From: UBA9647 sp049522195
GTDB taxonomy: Bacteria > Bacteroidota > Ignavibacteria > UBA10030
NCBI GenBank assembly: GCA_049522195.1
Contig: JBEKOB010000021.1
Location: forward strand, 1 to 57,408
Length of the DNA stretch: 57,408 bases
Direction of reading: 5' to 3'
Below are positions 34,290-42,081 of this stretch, piece by piece. Below the pieces are notes generated by a model. The model worked only from the letters and a program-made list of their open reading frames with translations, did no database searches and had not been told where the DNA came from. How positions within the stretch are numbered: position 1 is the first letter of the stretch; each line of letters opens with the position of its first letter. Both the position numbers and the translations under genes were made by a program.

Positions 34290-34440
34290 CCTCTCGGTAT
34301 TCCCACCGGCGGGCAGGCAAAGACGCCCAAGCCGCGAAAGGGTAATCTGCTCTCACACAATTCTACACAATCGGCTTTGCGTCTTTGTTTACCCCGACGT
34401 CCTGAGCGAGCGTAGCGAGTCGAAGGATTGTCGGGGCGAC
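34290..34440. repeat. dispersed palindromic repeats between GT4 and methyltransferase genes
   Basis: Two motifs overlap here. One is a GCAAAGACGCCCAAGCCGCG ... GGCTTTGCGTCTTTG inverted pair (~34315-34388). The other is CCCCGAC ... GTCGGGG (34395-34437) enclosing GTCCTGAGCGAGCGTAGCGA. A GGCGGGCAGGC / GCCCGCCTGCC arm pair lies at ~34281-34318. The first resembles 47571-47662. Confidence 0.7.
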
Positions 34441-34467
34441 TTGGCGTGAGATTTCTTTGAGTGACTC

Positions 34468-35277
34468 CTAGCTCTTTGTAGCAATAACGATGAGTCCGGT
34501 GCCTGCCTTGTTCGTGCCAGCGTAGTCAAGATACATAAGAAGGAGTGTAAATGGAAGGGTGATGAGGTAATAGAAGGGGAGGACAATAAAGAACGCCTTG
34601 CTCAAATTGAGTAGGAGCATGGGATACTTGATGCCGAGGCGCCAGGCGACAGACCCCCATGGGCCATAAGCGAATTTGACTTTCTCCACCTTGAATCCGA
34701 CCGATGTCAACTTCGTCCTGATTTCCTCCACGCCGTAGCCGTTTCGTGCATGTTCCTCGATGAAGCTCTCATCTTCAGGCCCGTGAGCGTCGGAGCCGCC
34801 GAGGTCAGACGGAGTATTCACGAGCAACTTGCCGCCGGGACGCAGACTCCGGTGCAGATTGCGGAAGACACCAACGTCATCCGGGATGTGCTCCATCACG
34901 TCCACCGAGACTGCGAGATCGAATTTGTTTTCGTGCTGTATCTGCGTGAGGTCTTCGACGGCGAACGACGCATTCGTCAATCCGGCATTGCGGAAGAATT
35001 TCGTGCAATCTTCGATCTGCTCCGATTTCACATCGACTGCATAGATCGAGGAACCGGGAAAATGTGTCGCGCAGTAATATGAATACTGTCCGAATCCGCA
35101 CCCTGCATCATAGATCTGTTTTGGCGCTTTCTCGCCGCCGAGCAACAGACGCAGCTCGCGCTTCACATGCCATTCACGCAGAAACATCATGCCGAGCAGC
35201 TTGTAGAACAGCTTGCGAAGGAGAACGTTTTCACGGACGATGTCGCCAAAGACCTTTTTGATGGGATCGTATTTCAC
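34468..35277 (-). CDS. class I SAM-dependent methyltransferase with C-terminal membrane segments
   Basis: A 269-aa protein. Motif I is IYDAGCGFGQYSYY (~55-68), motif II AVDVKSEQIE, motif IV LAVSVDVMEHIPDDVG and post-motif LRPGGKLLVNTPSD. The last ~60 residues contain two hydrophobic stretches (LLNLSKAFFIVLPFYYLITLPFTLLLMYL), so it is likely membrane-associated and acts on a lipid or lipid-linked sugar. It is upstream of the 32901 GT4 gene and downstream of the transposase insertion at 35355-36067, which separates it from the promoter-proximal part of the locus. Confidence 0.86.
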   Translation of the reverse strand: MKYDPIKKVFGDIVRENVLLRKLFYKLLGMMFLREWHVKRELRLLLGGEKAPKQIYDAGCGFGQYSYYCATHFPGSSIYAVDVKSEQIEDCTKFFRNAGLTNASFAVEDLTQIQHENKFDLAVSVDVMEHIPDDVGVFRNLHRSLRPGGKLLVNTPSDLGGSDAHGPEDESFIEEHARNGYGVEEIRTKLTSVGFKVEKVKFAYGPWGSVAWRLGIKYPMLLLNLSKAFFIVLPFYYLITLPFTLLLMYLDYAGTNKAGTGLIVIATKS

Positions 35278-35354
35278 TCGCGGTTTTGCCTATGTTGTTT
35301 TCAATCTTGCCCTTGCCAAAATCTGATCATCCAAATCCTGGCTCGGTAGTTTTT

Positions 35355-35622
35355 GGGGGTTAAAACCCTCACTGAATGAGGTTCTGGTTCCCCGACCTGA
35401 AGGTCGGGGCAAGTACCATAATGGATTCGATATCTACTCGGACTCCAGAGATCTTCTAGACTTCAGGGTCGGGCAAGCGCCGAAGAGCCTCGAGATTCAC
35501 TCGGACTCCGGAATTCTCTTCGATACCAAGGTCGGGGCAAGTGTGCGACTGTCTCTGGAATTGAATTGCCCCGAGCTTTAGCTCGGGGTAACCAAACCAA
35601 AAACAAGTCGGGTTTTAACCCA
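35355..35622. repeat. nested inverted repeats and REP-like hairpins beside the transposase gene
   Basis: The outer pair is GGGTTAAAACCC (35357-35368) and its exact reverse complement GGGTTTTAACCC (35610-35621), which overlaps the transposase stop codon. The inner hairpins are CCCCGACC-TGAA-GGTCGGGG (35390-35409) and CCCCGAGCT-TT-AGCTCGGGG (35569-35588), with flanks in inverted order (GGTT..GCAAG and TTGC..TAACC). Between them, GGTCGGGGCAAG recurs at 35402, 35467 and 35530 and ACTCGGACTCC twice, giving direct repeats of about 64 bp. Confidence 0.85.
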
Positions 35623-36067
35623 TCAGTCTCTCTGAGGAATTCTCAGAGAATCCATGAACTTTTATGAACTCTCCAAACTCCTCTGAAAATGTTTTCTTGC
35701 TGTGATGCTCTTGCTGGTTGTTGATGTAGATTCTCACTTGGTTGACTGCGGAATCAGAAACCGAAGCCGCGAAATAGTTATCCTGCCATTCGAATTTCCG
35801 TCGGACAAGGTTTTGCTGATTCAACCAATGAGAAGACTCTCCTTTCAAATGTTGGGCGATCTTCGACACGGTCTGATCCAGCCCGAGGGACACGAGTGCA
35901 TGTACGTGGTCACAAGATCCGTTGATGCAATCAAGGTAGATATCCTTCTTGACCGCATTTTCAGAGATGTGATTGAACAGCGCGTGACGGCGTTCGTTGC
36001 CGTCGATCAACGGCTCGCGGTTCTTTGTCGACCAGACCATCTGAATCCACACTCTCAGATATGCCAT
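35615..36067 (-). CDS. IS200/IS605-type Y1 (HUH) transposase, RAYT-like
   Basis: A 150-aa Y1 tyrosine transposase. The HUH metal site is CDHVHAL (His54, His56), and the catalytic tyrosine is probably Tyr114 in QVRIYINNQQEHH. 'VWSTKNREPLI', 'LKGESSHWLN' and 'WQDNYFAASVS' are typical of the IS200-like family that includes REP-associated transposases. The protein appears intact and of normal length. GGAGG lies 5 nt before the ATG, so it is probably expressed. It sits within the polysaccharide locus in the same direction as its neighbours, with hairpin repeats beyond its stop. It may be active or domesticated (RAYT); the sequence alone does not decide. Confidence 0.9.
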   Translation of the reverse strand: MAYLRVWIQMVWSTKNREPLIDGNERRHALFNHISENAVKKDIYLDCINGSCDHVHALVSLGLDQTVSKIAQHLKGESSHWLNQQNLVRRKFEWQDNYFAASVSDSAVNQVRIYINNQQEHHSKKTFSEEFGEFIKVHGFSENSSERLMG

Positions 36068-36233
36068 AGCGTCCTCCTCTTCGGATGAAATCTCGATAAG
36101 GGTTACAGGCTGGTTCCCTCGACCATATGTTCGTGGGAACGCCTATGGCAACATAGATCTGAGCGTCGAGCCGAATCAACGAGATACGATTGGCATTTCT
36201 CTGTCAAGCTCTTCCAGTGCTTGACTTACCGAG

Positions 36234-37358
36234 TCACGATCTCTCCGTCAACTTCTCAATCGCTTGTACCAAATTATCCCAGCTGTACTTCTTTTTCTCT
36301 TCTCTAACGTTCTTGACGAATTCTTCTTCGCATTTGCCCTCATAGAAACGGACAACCGCGTCTGCAACTTCCTGCGGTGCCTCGGGTCTGACGATGAATC
36401 CTGTCCGGTTGTTCAAAACGACCTCCGCGAGACCGCCTACGTCTGTCGCGATCACCGGCTTGTCGAATTGATAGGCAATCTGGACTATGCCGCTCTGTGT
36501 TGCAGAGACATAGGGCAAGACAACAACATCTGCTGCGGAAAAATAAAGACTCACTTCCTCGTTGGGGACATAATCCGAGTGGACGACCACATCGTTTTGG
36601 AGGCCCTTGTGGGTTATCTGTTGACGGTATTTCTGCTCATCATCATAAAATTCGCCGACGACCAGCAATTTCACCTTCATCGATTTCAGAATTGAAGGCA
36701 TCGCATCCAGAAGGGTGTGAAGTCCCTTATAGCGGCGCACGTAGCCGAAGAAGAGAATCACTCGCTCGTCCTTGATGCCGAGTTTCGCGCGAGCCTCTGA
36801 CTTCACCATACTATTTCCAAAAATCTCATAGACCGGATGAGCGACGAGGGCATACCGTGATCCCGGCATGAACGCGTTCAAATCTCTTTCCACAGATGCC
36901 GACTGAACAATGAAGGCATCGACGGCGTTGAATGCATAGCGGGTAAAGGCCATGTCGCCCGGACGCTTCTCATGTGGGATAATATTGTCACAAATGAAGA
37001 GTACTTTCGCACCTGTTTTTCGACGCACAAGTCGCGCAATGGTGCCAAAGCATGGACCAAAGAACGGCATCCAATATTTGAAAATGAGGAGATCCGGTTT
37101 CTTGCGTGCGATCGCGTTGGCGGCAATGATCCACGTAATCGGATTAATTGAATCGATCAGCTGCTCGCTCGGCACGACCCCCTGTTGCCCCCCTTTTTCA
37201 TCCTGCGTTTTCCCTGGAAACAGAATCGAAGGATACTGTCGTGAGAAGGTGACGATATTCACATGATGATCCCTGGACAGGTGCTTGTAGAGCAAAGCGT
37301 TGAAATGAGCAATGCCGCCACGCAAGGGATAGGCGGTTCCAACGATGACGATATTCAC
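36234..37358 (-). CDS. GT4-family glycosyltransferase
   Basis: A 374-aa GT-B enzyme. The N-terminal acceptor domain starts IVIVGTAYPLRGGIAHFN. The donor domain has ERVILFFGYVRRYKGLHTLLDA, KVKLLVVGEFYDDE, 'VVVHSDYVPNEEVSLYFSAADVVVLPY', and SATQSGIVQIAYQFDKPVIATDVGG in place of E-x7-E, as in one GT4 subgroup. It ends in a 4-bp ATGA overlap with the GT39-like gene upstream (37355), implying coupled translation. The adjacent IS200-like element starts about 170 bp after its stop. Donor and acceptor are unknown. Confidence 0.88.
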   Translation of the reverse strand: MNIVIVGTAYPLRGGIAHFNALLYKHLSRDHHVNIVTFSRQYPSILFPGKTQDEKGGQQGVVPSEQLIDSINPITWIIAANAIARKKPDLLIFKYWMPFFGPCFGTIARLVRRKTGAKVLFICDNIIPHEKRPGDMAFTRYAFNAVDAFIVQSASVERDLNAFMPGSRYALVAHPVYEIFGNSMVKSEARAKLGIKDERVILFFGYVRRYKGLHTLLDAMPSILKSMKVKLLVVGEFYDDEQKYRQQITHKGLQNDVVVHSDYVPNEEVSLYFSAADVVVLPYVSATQSGIVQIAYQFDKPVIATDVGGLAEVVLNNRTGFIVRPEAPQEVADAVVRFYEGKCEEEFVKNVREEKKKYSWDNLVQAIEKLTERS

Positions 37359-38953
37359 GGTGTACCTCCCAACTCGACCTTGTACAGAACAGCCGGTGGA
37401 TTGGTGGTGTAGGTGAGGGGGCGCAGTTCTTTCGGCGCGTTCCGTGGATCGAGAAGTTTTTGGAACTGCGGGCGCATGCCAGCTTCCATAAGGCTGAAAT
37501 ACAGATACGAAGCTTTTACTCTCCTCAGTTCGGCCAGGAGCTGATCGTAGCTCTCCACGTACGGGAACATCTCCAGCTTCATGTCAAGGTAGTATGCGAT
37601 GTGCGGCTTACGTGCAATCACGACTTTGCCGCGCTCCGAATCACCATAGTTCTGATGGAGCCAGCTGCCGAAGCTCAGAACTTCCTTTGGCCCGGAATCG
37701 ATATTCGTCCGATTGAACTCCATCGAGTTGTAACCCGTCCAGATCACGAGGACGATTGCTATCACGCCGCCGACCTGAATGGTCTTCCAGAAACGGTATT
37801 GCGCAAGCGATGGAACGCTCAATGCCTTCAACGCAAGTACGCCGTAAACAGGGAGAAGGACCATGGAGAAGCGCTCGCCATAGAAGACAAGAAGCAGGAC
37901 GCCGAAAAACGCCACACTGATCAGGAAGTAGCTCAGAACCCTCGCACTCGGGCGATACTTGATGAATGCAGCGATGCCCAGCACCGAGAAAATGCCGACC
38001 TGCCATCCAAGAAGAAGTTCGAAATCACTTGCGGCATGATCGATCAGATTCTTGATCAGCGATGATACAAAGAGTCCGGGGTCTGCAAAGATCACCTGCG
38101 AGAGCGAGGTAAACTTCTGCGCCTCACCATACCAATATTGGTCCCAACCGATCTTTCCCTTTGCAAACATCTCATACGCGATATTCAGGTAGTTCCTGTT
38201 GTAAAAGAAACTTCCTTTCTGAATCTGACAGTAGATTCCCCAGGGGGCGATCACCGCGAGGAAGACTCCGACGAAAATTGACGAGGCCTTGATCCTTTCC
38301 TTCATGCTCTGCTGGAAGGGATTTGCAAGTATGAGGGCGAGCGGAACTCCTACGGCAGCAGAAAGGCCGTTGTACCGTGTGAGGTATCCGAGCGCAGCGA
38401 GTGCCGCCGAGAGGGCAAGATCGATCCATCGAAGCTGCGCATTGCGGAGCAGGAAAAACGTCGAAGCCGTGATAAAAGCAACGAACAGCATGTCGGTCCC
38501 GGCTGTGTAAGAATACCGGATAAACGTTGTGTTCACGGCGACCAGAAGCGTTGCCAGGAGAGCAACGTCCGATCGGAACAATTTCTTCAGCAACTCGAAG
38601 ATGAGAAACAACGAGACAGCCGCGGCCAGAGTCGAAAGAACCACGCCGGCGTGGAAAAGGTCCCGCGTGAATAATGAAATGAAAGCAAGCACCATCGGGT
38701 ACGCCGGTCCGTGGAAGTCCTCGATCGGAACAATACCCTCGAAGATGTGCCTTGCTTGCGGGACATAACTCCAGTAGAAATCGGTTTCAACATTGTAGTC
38801 ACCGACGACATGGTATTTCAGGCTCACAATCAGCATGAAAATGAAGTACAGTCCTGCAAGGCCGAGTCCAGCATAACGGCTGTTCAGATAGTCCGGGAAA
38901 AACGGAAACAGGGATGTTTGAGGTATCGCCGGTTGTTTGGGTTGTTTTGCCAT
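37355..38953 (-). CDS. GT39/PMT-like membrane glycosyltransferase
   Basis: A 532-aa polytopic protein, about 11-12 membrane helices, with a soluble C-terminal tail (~440-532). After the first helix the loop 'YNVETDFYWSYVPQARHIFEG' and then 'DFHGPAYPMVLAF' match the acidic first loop and P-P-x-Y-P-type motif of PMT/ArnT-superfamily transferases, which take the sugar from polyprenyl phosphate outside the cytoplasmic membrane. The donor could come from the GT2 protein encoded at 40983. The stop overlaps the following GT4 start by 4 bp, and it starts 5 bp after the methyltransferase stop. Confidence 0.85.
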   Translation of the reverse strand: MAKQPKQPAIPQTSLFPFFPDYLNSRYAGLGLAGLYFIFMLIVSLKYHVVGDYNVETDFYWSYVPQARHIFEGIVPIEDFHGPAYPMVLAFISLFTRDLFHAGVVLSTLAAAVSLFLIFELLKKLFRSDVALLATLLVAVNTTFIRYSYTAGTDMLFVAFITASTFFLLRNAQLRWIDLALSAALAALGYLTRYNGLSAAVGVPLALILANPFQQSMKERIKASSIFVGVFLAVIAPWGIYCQIQKGSFFYNRNYLNIAYEMFAKGKIGWDQYWYGEAQKFTSLSQVIFADPGLFVSSLIKNLIDHAASDFELLLGWQVGIFSVLGIAAFIKYRPSARVLSYFLISVAFFGVLLLVFYGERFSMVLLPVYGVLALKALSVPSLAQYRFWKTIQVGGVIAIVLVIWTGYNSMEFNRTNIDSGPKEVLSFGSWLHQNYGDSERGKVVIARKPHIAYYLDMKLEMFPYVESYDQLLAELRRVKASYLYFSLMEAGMRPQFQKLLDPRNAPKELRPLTYTTNPPAVLYKVELGGTP

Positions 38954-38958
38954 AGCGT

Positions 38959-39846
38959 TTACTTGATCCCGATACCGAGAAGACGGTCGCCGAAAACTCC
39001 GAGTGACTTCGTCAGTCCGTAGTTTGGATAATGCAGAAGCTTCTTCACGGCCTTCTCAAATCCGCTTCCCCGAAGCGTGATCGCCGAAGGTGGCTTGATG
39101 CGTTGGACGACGATCGCCTCTCTGAAGCCAGCGCGCTGGATGATCGCACGCAGTGTCTTCGGTGTAAACTCATTGACATGGTACGGGGGAAGCATCATTT
39201 TCTTCTTCGTCCTGAGCATCCGTAAGCCGAAAGCCGCAAAACGTCCAGTCAGGCTGTTGAACGTCGATGGCACTTCAAGCGCGACAACTCCCGTTGTTTT
39301 TAACATCAAGTGCGCTTTTGTCAGCATTTCCAGCGGTTGGATGAGATGCTCCAACACGTCTCCCATAAAGATGACGTCGTACTTTCCCGGTTCCGGTGCG
39401 AGTTCTTCTACGGAGCCGCGTCGGACGTCCAATCCAAATTTCTCCCGGCAGGTTCGAACGCCGAGTTCCGCATACTCGATTCCGCTGACGGAGTATCCTT
39501 GTTTCCGGGCGTAGTCCATGAAGTATCCCATCCCGCAACCGATCTCGAAAAACTCGCCTGACGGCTTGAATCGGCGGATCCATCCAAGGATCTCAGGAAA
39601 CTTGACAGATCCCTTGATCGCTGCTGTTTCGTAGTCTGACGCTGAGTGAGCGCCAAAGTCGGCACCGTCGTGCAGAAAATACTCATCACTATAGAGAAGC
39701 CGGAGTTCATCGGCAGTCAGCCTCGGGTCCAGAAAGACGAATGAGCATGCCGAGCACTCTTTGGCCTGATACCTCTTGGCGTTGAACTCGTAGGTCATCG
39801 GGAAATCACGAGAGACAGGCTGATGGCACAGAGGGCAGGTCGTCAC
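38959..39846 (-). CDS. class I methyltransferase with N-terminal zinc-ribbon-like motif
   Basis: A 295-aa protein. Two CxxC pairs (C4/C7 and C31/C34) form a probable zinc ribbon before the Rossmann domain: motif I FFEIGCGMGYFMDYA (~98-112), motif II SGIEYAELG, motif IV DVIFMGDVLEHLIQPLE, then LKTTGVVALEVPS. The combination of an N-terminal zinc-binding putative tRNA/sugar-methyltransferase-like domain and a Methyltransf_23-type domain is frequent in surface polysaccharide loci. It lies 30 bp downstream of the GT9 gene and 5 bp upstream of the GT39-like gene. Confidence 0.87.
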   Translation of the reverse strand: MTTCPLCHQPVSRDFPMTYEFNAKRYQAKECSACSFVFLDPRLTADELRLLYSDEYFLHDGADFGAHSASDYETAAIKGSVKFPEILGWIRRFKPSGEFFEIGCGMGYFMDYARKQGYSVSGIEYAELGVRTCREKFGLDVRRGSVEELAPEPGKYDVIFMGDVLEHLIQPLEMLTKAHLMLKTTGVVALEVPSTFNSLTGRFAAFGLRMLRTKKKMMLPPYHVNEFTPKTLRAIIQRAGFREAIVVQRIKPPSAITLRGSGFEKAVKKLLHYPNYGLTKSLGVFGDRLLGIGIK

Positions 39847-39876
39847 AGGTCCGCTCCAGTCGGCAACACGTTTGGT

Positions 39877-40965
39877 TTACGATCGGAGAAGGCGCTCACA
39901 TGCATCAACGACGCGGGTGACAGAGAGATGCTCCATGCAGCGATACTTGGCGTTCGTGCACGTCGGCTGGTAAAAGCAACGGCACGGTTTGTCGGGCTCA
40001 ATGATGGTTCCGAGGCCGTACACCTCAAACTCATGCTTGTTGAAAATGTTGTTGAACAGCACGATCTTCTTTCCCAAACCGATGGTGATGTGCATAGCCA
40101 TCGTCACGCCGGTGACGACAAGGTCGCACTGATCGACGAGCTCGATGAACTGCTGGAGGGGATAATGTCCGAAGTATTTCGTCTTCGACGCGCGGGCCAG
40201 CTTCTGGTTCTTCAAGTGCTCCTGCTCGCCGCCGAGAAGGATGACTTCGTATCCTTTCTTCTTGAGTGTGCGAGCGAGAGCGACCCAGTTCCTGTCATCC
40301 CAGAGACGCGAAGTCCAGCGTCCGCCGCACCCCGTGTTCAATCCTACGACCTTCTTCCGTTTGTTGATCTTCCACTTCGTCGATGGTATAGCGGGCCGAT
40401 CGAGGATGTATCGCTCACCGTTGAAGGAAAATCCGCAAATCTCAAAAATCTCTTCGGGATAACTCTTTGTGTTTGCCTGGCTCAAATCGTCAAAAACGCC
40501 TGTGAGGTACTTGCTTTCTGCCGCTGCATCGACGGGTGAAACGATACCATCCTTGAGGCGGAAACCCTTCTTGGTCGTCGCGGAAATCTGTTCACTCAGC
40601 GCGCACGCTTCCCGGTCTTTGTCCAGATTCAAGACCAGGTCGAAGTGGAGTGAGCGAAGAGAGACGATGTTCTCCAGGGAAAAGCTCAGGGCCTCATCGA
40701 CAAGGGACGGAAGTATCTCGGGAGTCAGCGTGAGCCACCAGATCTTTGCCGAGGGATACTCGGCTTTCAGCTTGTGCAGGAGCGGTGTCGTACGAATGAC
40801 GTCGCCGATCGCCCCGAGCTTGATGATAAGGATGTGTTTGTTGACGGGATCGTAGTGCGGACAGGTTGTGCCGGCTTCATCAACGCAATGCACGCCGAAG
40901 CGCTTGTGCGGTTTGCAGGGGACATCACCCCGAAAGAACCGGCAGTCAGTTTTCAGTGGAATCAT
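39877..40965 (-). CDS. GT9-family (heptosyltransferase-like) glycosyltransferase with Cys-rich extension
   Basis: A 362-aa protein. The ADP-heptose transferase-like core starts at ~43: HILIIKLGAIGDVIRTTPLLHKL (first nucleotide-binding loop). Then comes KVVGLNTGCGGRWTSRLW (~204-221), EVILLGGEQEHLKN, and 'CDLVVTGVTMAMHITIGLGKKIVLFNNIF' in the donor site. It should extend LPS core or O antigen with a heptose-type or other sugar. An N-terminal extension of about 42 residues carries four cysteines (8, 17, 27, 35), and the C terminus has another cluster (CRCFYQPTCTNAKYRC). This is not part of classic WaaC/WaaF. It is 18 bp after the GT2 gene stop. Confidence 0.88.
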   Translation of the reverse strand: MIPLKTDCRFFRGDVPCKPHKRFGVHCVDEAGTTCPHYDPVNKHILIIKLGAIGDVIRTTPLLHKLKAEYPSAKIWWLTLTPEILPSLVDEALSFSLENIVSLRSLHFDLVLNLDKDREACALSEQISATTKKGFRLKDGIVSPVDAAAESKYLTGVFDDLSQANTKSYPEEIFEICGFSFNGERYILDRPAIPSTKWKINKRKKVVGLNTGCGGRWTSRLWDDRNWVALARTLKKKGYEVILLGGEQEHLKNQKLARASKTKYFGHYPLQQFIELVDQCDLVVTGVTMAMHITIGLGKKIVLFNNIFNKHEFEVYGLGTIIEPDKPCRCFYQPTCTNAKYRCMEHLSVTRVVDACERLLRS

Positions 40966-40982
40966 GTCGGTTCTCTGGCCTC

Positions 40983-41966
40983 TTACCTGAGAATTTCCCG
41001 TATGGAGTATGTCGTCTCATCCTGCTGTTGGCGGTTGATCATTTCTCCGAGCAGCCCGAAGGAGACAAACTGGACACCGATAATGATGAAGAGAAAGCCG
41101 AGCATGAAGAGGGGGCGGTTGCTGAGAGAGGTCCGCCCAAGAAACCACTCGATGGAGAGGTAGCCATCGATGGCGACGCCGATGATTGCGGAGATGATTC
41201 CCCATACGCCGAAGAGGTGCAGCGGCCGCCGGATATACCTTGTTGTAAAGAGAACAGTCAACAGGTCGAGAAATCCACGGGCAAACCGGCCGATCCCGAA
41301 TTTGGTGTGACCATACTTGCGCGGATGGTGGTTGACCACCTTTTCGCCGACCCGGAACCCTGCCCAGTGTGCAAGCGCCGGTATGTACCGATGCAGCTCC
41401 CCGTAGACAATGATCCCCTTTACCACTTCTTTCCGGTAGGCCTTCAATCCACAATTCATGTCGTGAATCGGGATTCCCGTCATCATCGCGGTGACTGAGT
41501 TCGCTAGACGGGAGGGGATGGTTTTCGACAATGGGTCGTGACGTTTCTGCTTCCAACCGGAAACCAGGTCATATCCCTGCGCAAGCATGCCAAGAAGGGA
41601 GGGAATTTCTGCCGGGTCGTCCTGCAGATCGGCATCCATCGTAATGATGAAATCTCCCTTCGCCTCATGGAATCCTACTGACAGCGCCGCTGATTTTCCA
41701 AAATTCCGCCGGAAACGGATGACTTTGACACGCGGATCCTTTTTATGAAGTTCCTGCAGGACGGAGAACGATCCGTCAGTGCTCCCATCATCCACAAAGA
41801 TCATCTCGATTGGCTTCTTCAGTGGGTCTGTCGCTGCGAGAATCTGAGCGTACAATTCGCCGATAGATTCTTCTTCGTCGAGAAGAGGAATAACAATCGA
41901 GAGATGAGGAGCCTTGACAGCGGCTTTGGAAAGGACCTTTGATGGAGCTTTTGGGGTTTTGGCCAT
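40983..41966 (-). CDS. GT2 polyprenyl-phosphate sugar transferase (DPM1/GtrB type)
   Basis: A 327-aa protein. A basic Ala/Lys/Pro-rich leader (~1-20) precedes the GT-A domain: SIVIPLLDEEESIGELY, FVDDGSTDGS, FRRNFGKSAALSVGF, MDADLQDDP (metal site). KYGHTKFGIGRFARGF precedes two C-terminal membrane helices (~245-270, ~282-310). It makes polyprenyl-P-sugar at the cytoplasmic face. It is the first gene of the minus-strand locus and divergent from rsmA, so its promoter must lie in 41967-42081. The paralogue at 13746-14726 has the same layout. Confidence 0.9.
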   Translation of the reverse strand: MAKTPKAPSKVLSKAAVKAPHLSIVIPLLDEEESIGELYAQILAATDPLKKPIEMIFVDDGSTDGSFSVLQELHKKDPRVKVIRFRRNFGKSAALSVGFHEAKGDFIITMDADLQDDPAEIPSLLGMLAQGYDLVSGWKQKRHDPLSKTIPSRLANSVTAMMTGIPIHDMNCGLKAYRKEVVKGIIVYGELHRYIPALAHWAGFRVGEKVVNHHPRKYGHTKFGIGRFARGFLDLLTVLFTTRYIRRPLHLFGVWGIISAIIGVAIDGYLSIEWFLGRTSLSNRPLFMLGFLFIIIGVQFVSFGLLGEMINRQQQDETTYSIREILR

Positions 41967-42036
41967 GAGAGAGTGTCAATAAACGTGTGTGAAAGTAACG
42001 GAATTTAGTCCGAAATGCAATGGCGTGACGCATTCA

Positions 42037-42065
42037 TTGAAAATAGCCCCCGCGTTCTGTATATT
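42037..42065 (+). promoter_or_regulatory. putative promoter of rsmA
   Basis: TTGAAA (42037-42042), a 17-nt spacer and TATATT (42060-42065) give a near-consensus -35/-10 pair. The expected transcription start (~42072) would leave a leader of only about 10 nt before the rsmA ATG at 42082, where no SD is visible. Confidence 0.4.
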
Positions 42066-42081
42066 GACCCGGTCTTTGCGC

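Larger units (their letters stand above)
35355..36070 (-). mobile_element. IS200/RAYT-like element with associated hairpin array, limits approximate
   Basis: A single Y1-transposase gene (35615-36067) with a hairpin-rich flank downstream of it in its transcription direction. IS200-type elements have no terminal inverted repeats but subterminal hairpins, and the ones seen here fit that. The outer left limit is placed at the GGGTTAAAACCC copy at 35357. The right limit is not visible. Confidence 0.4.
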
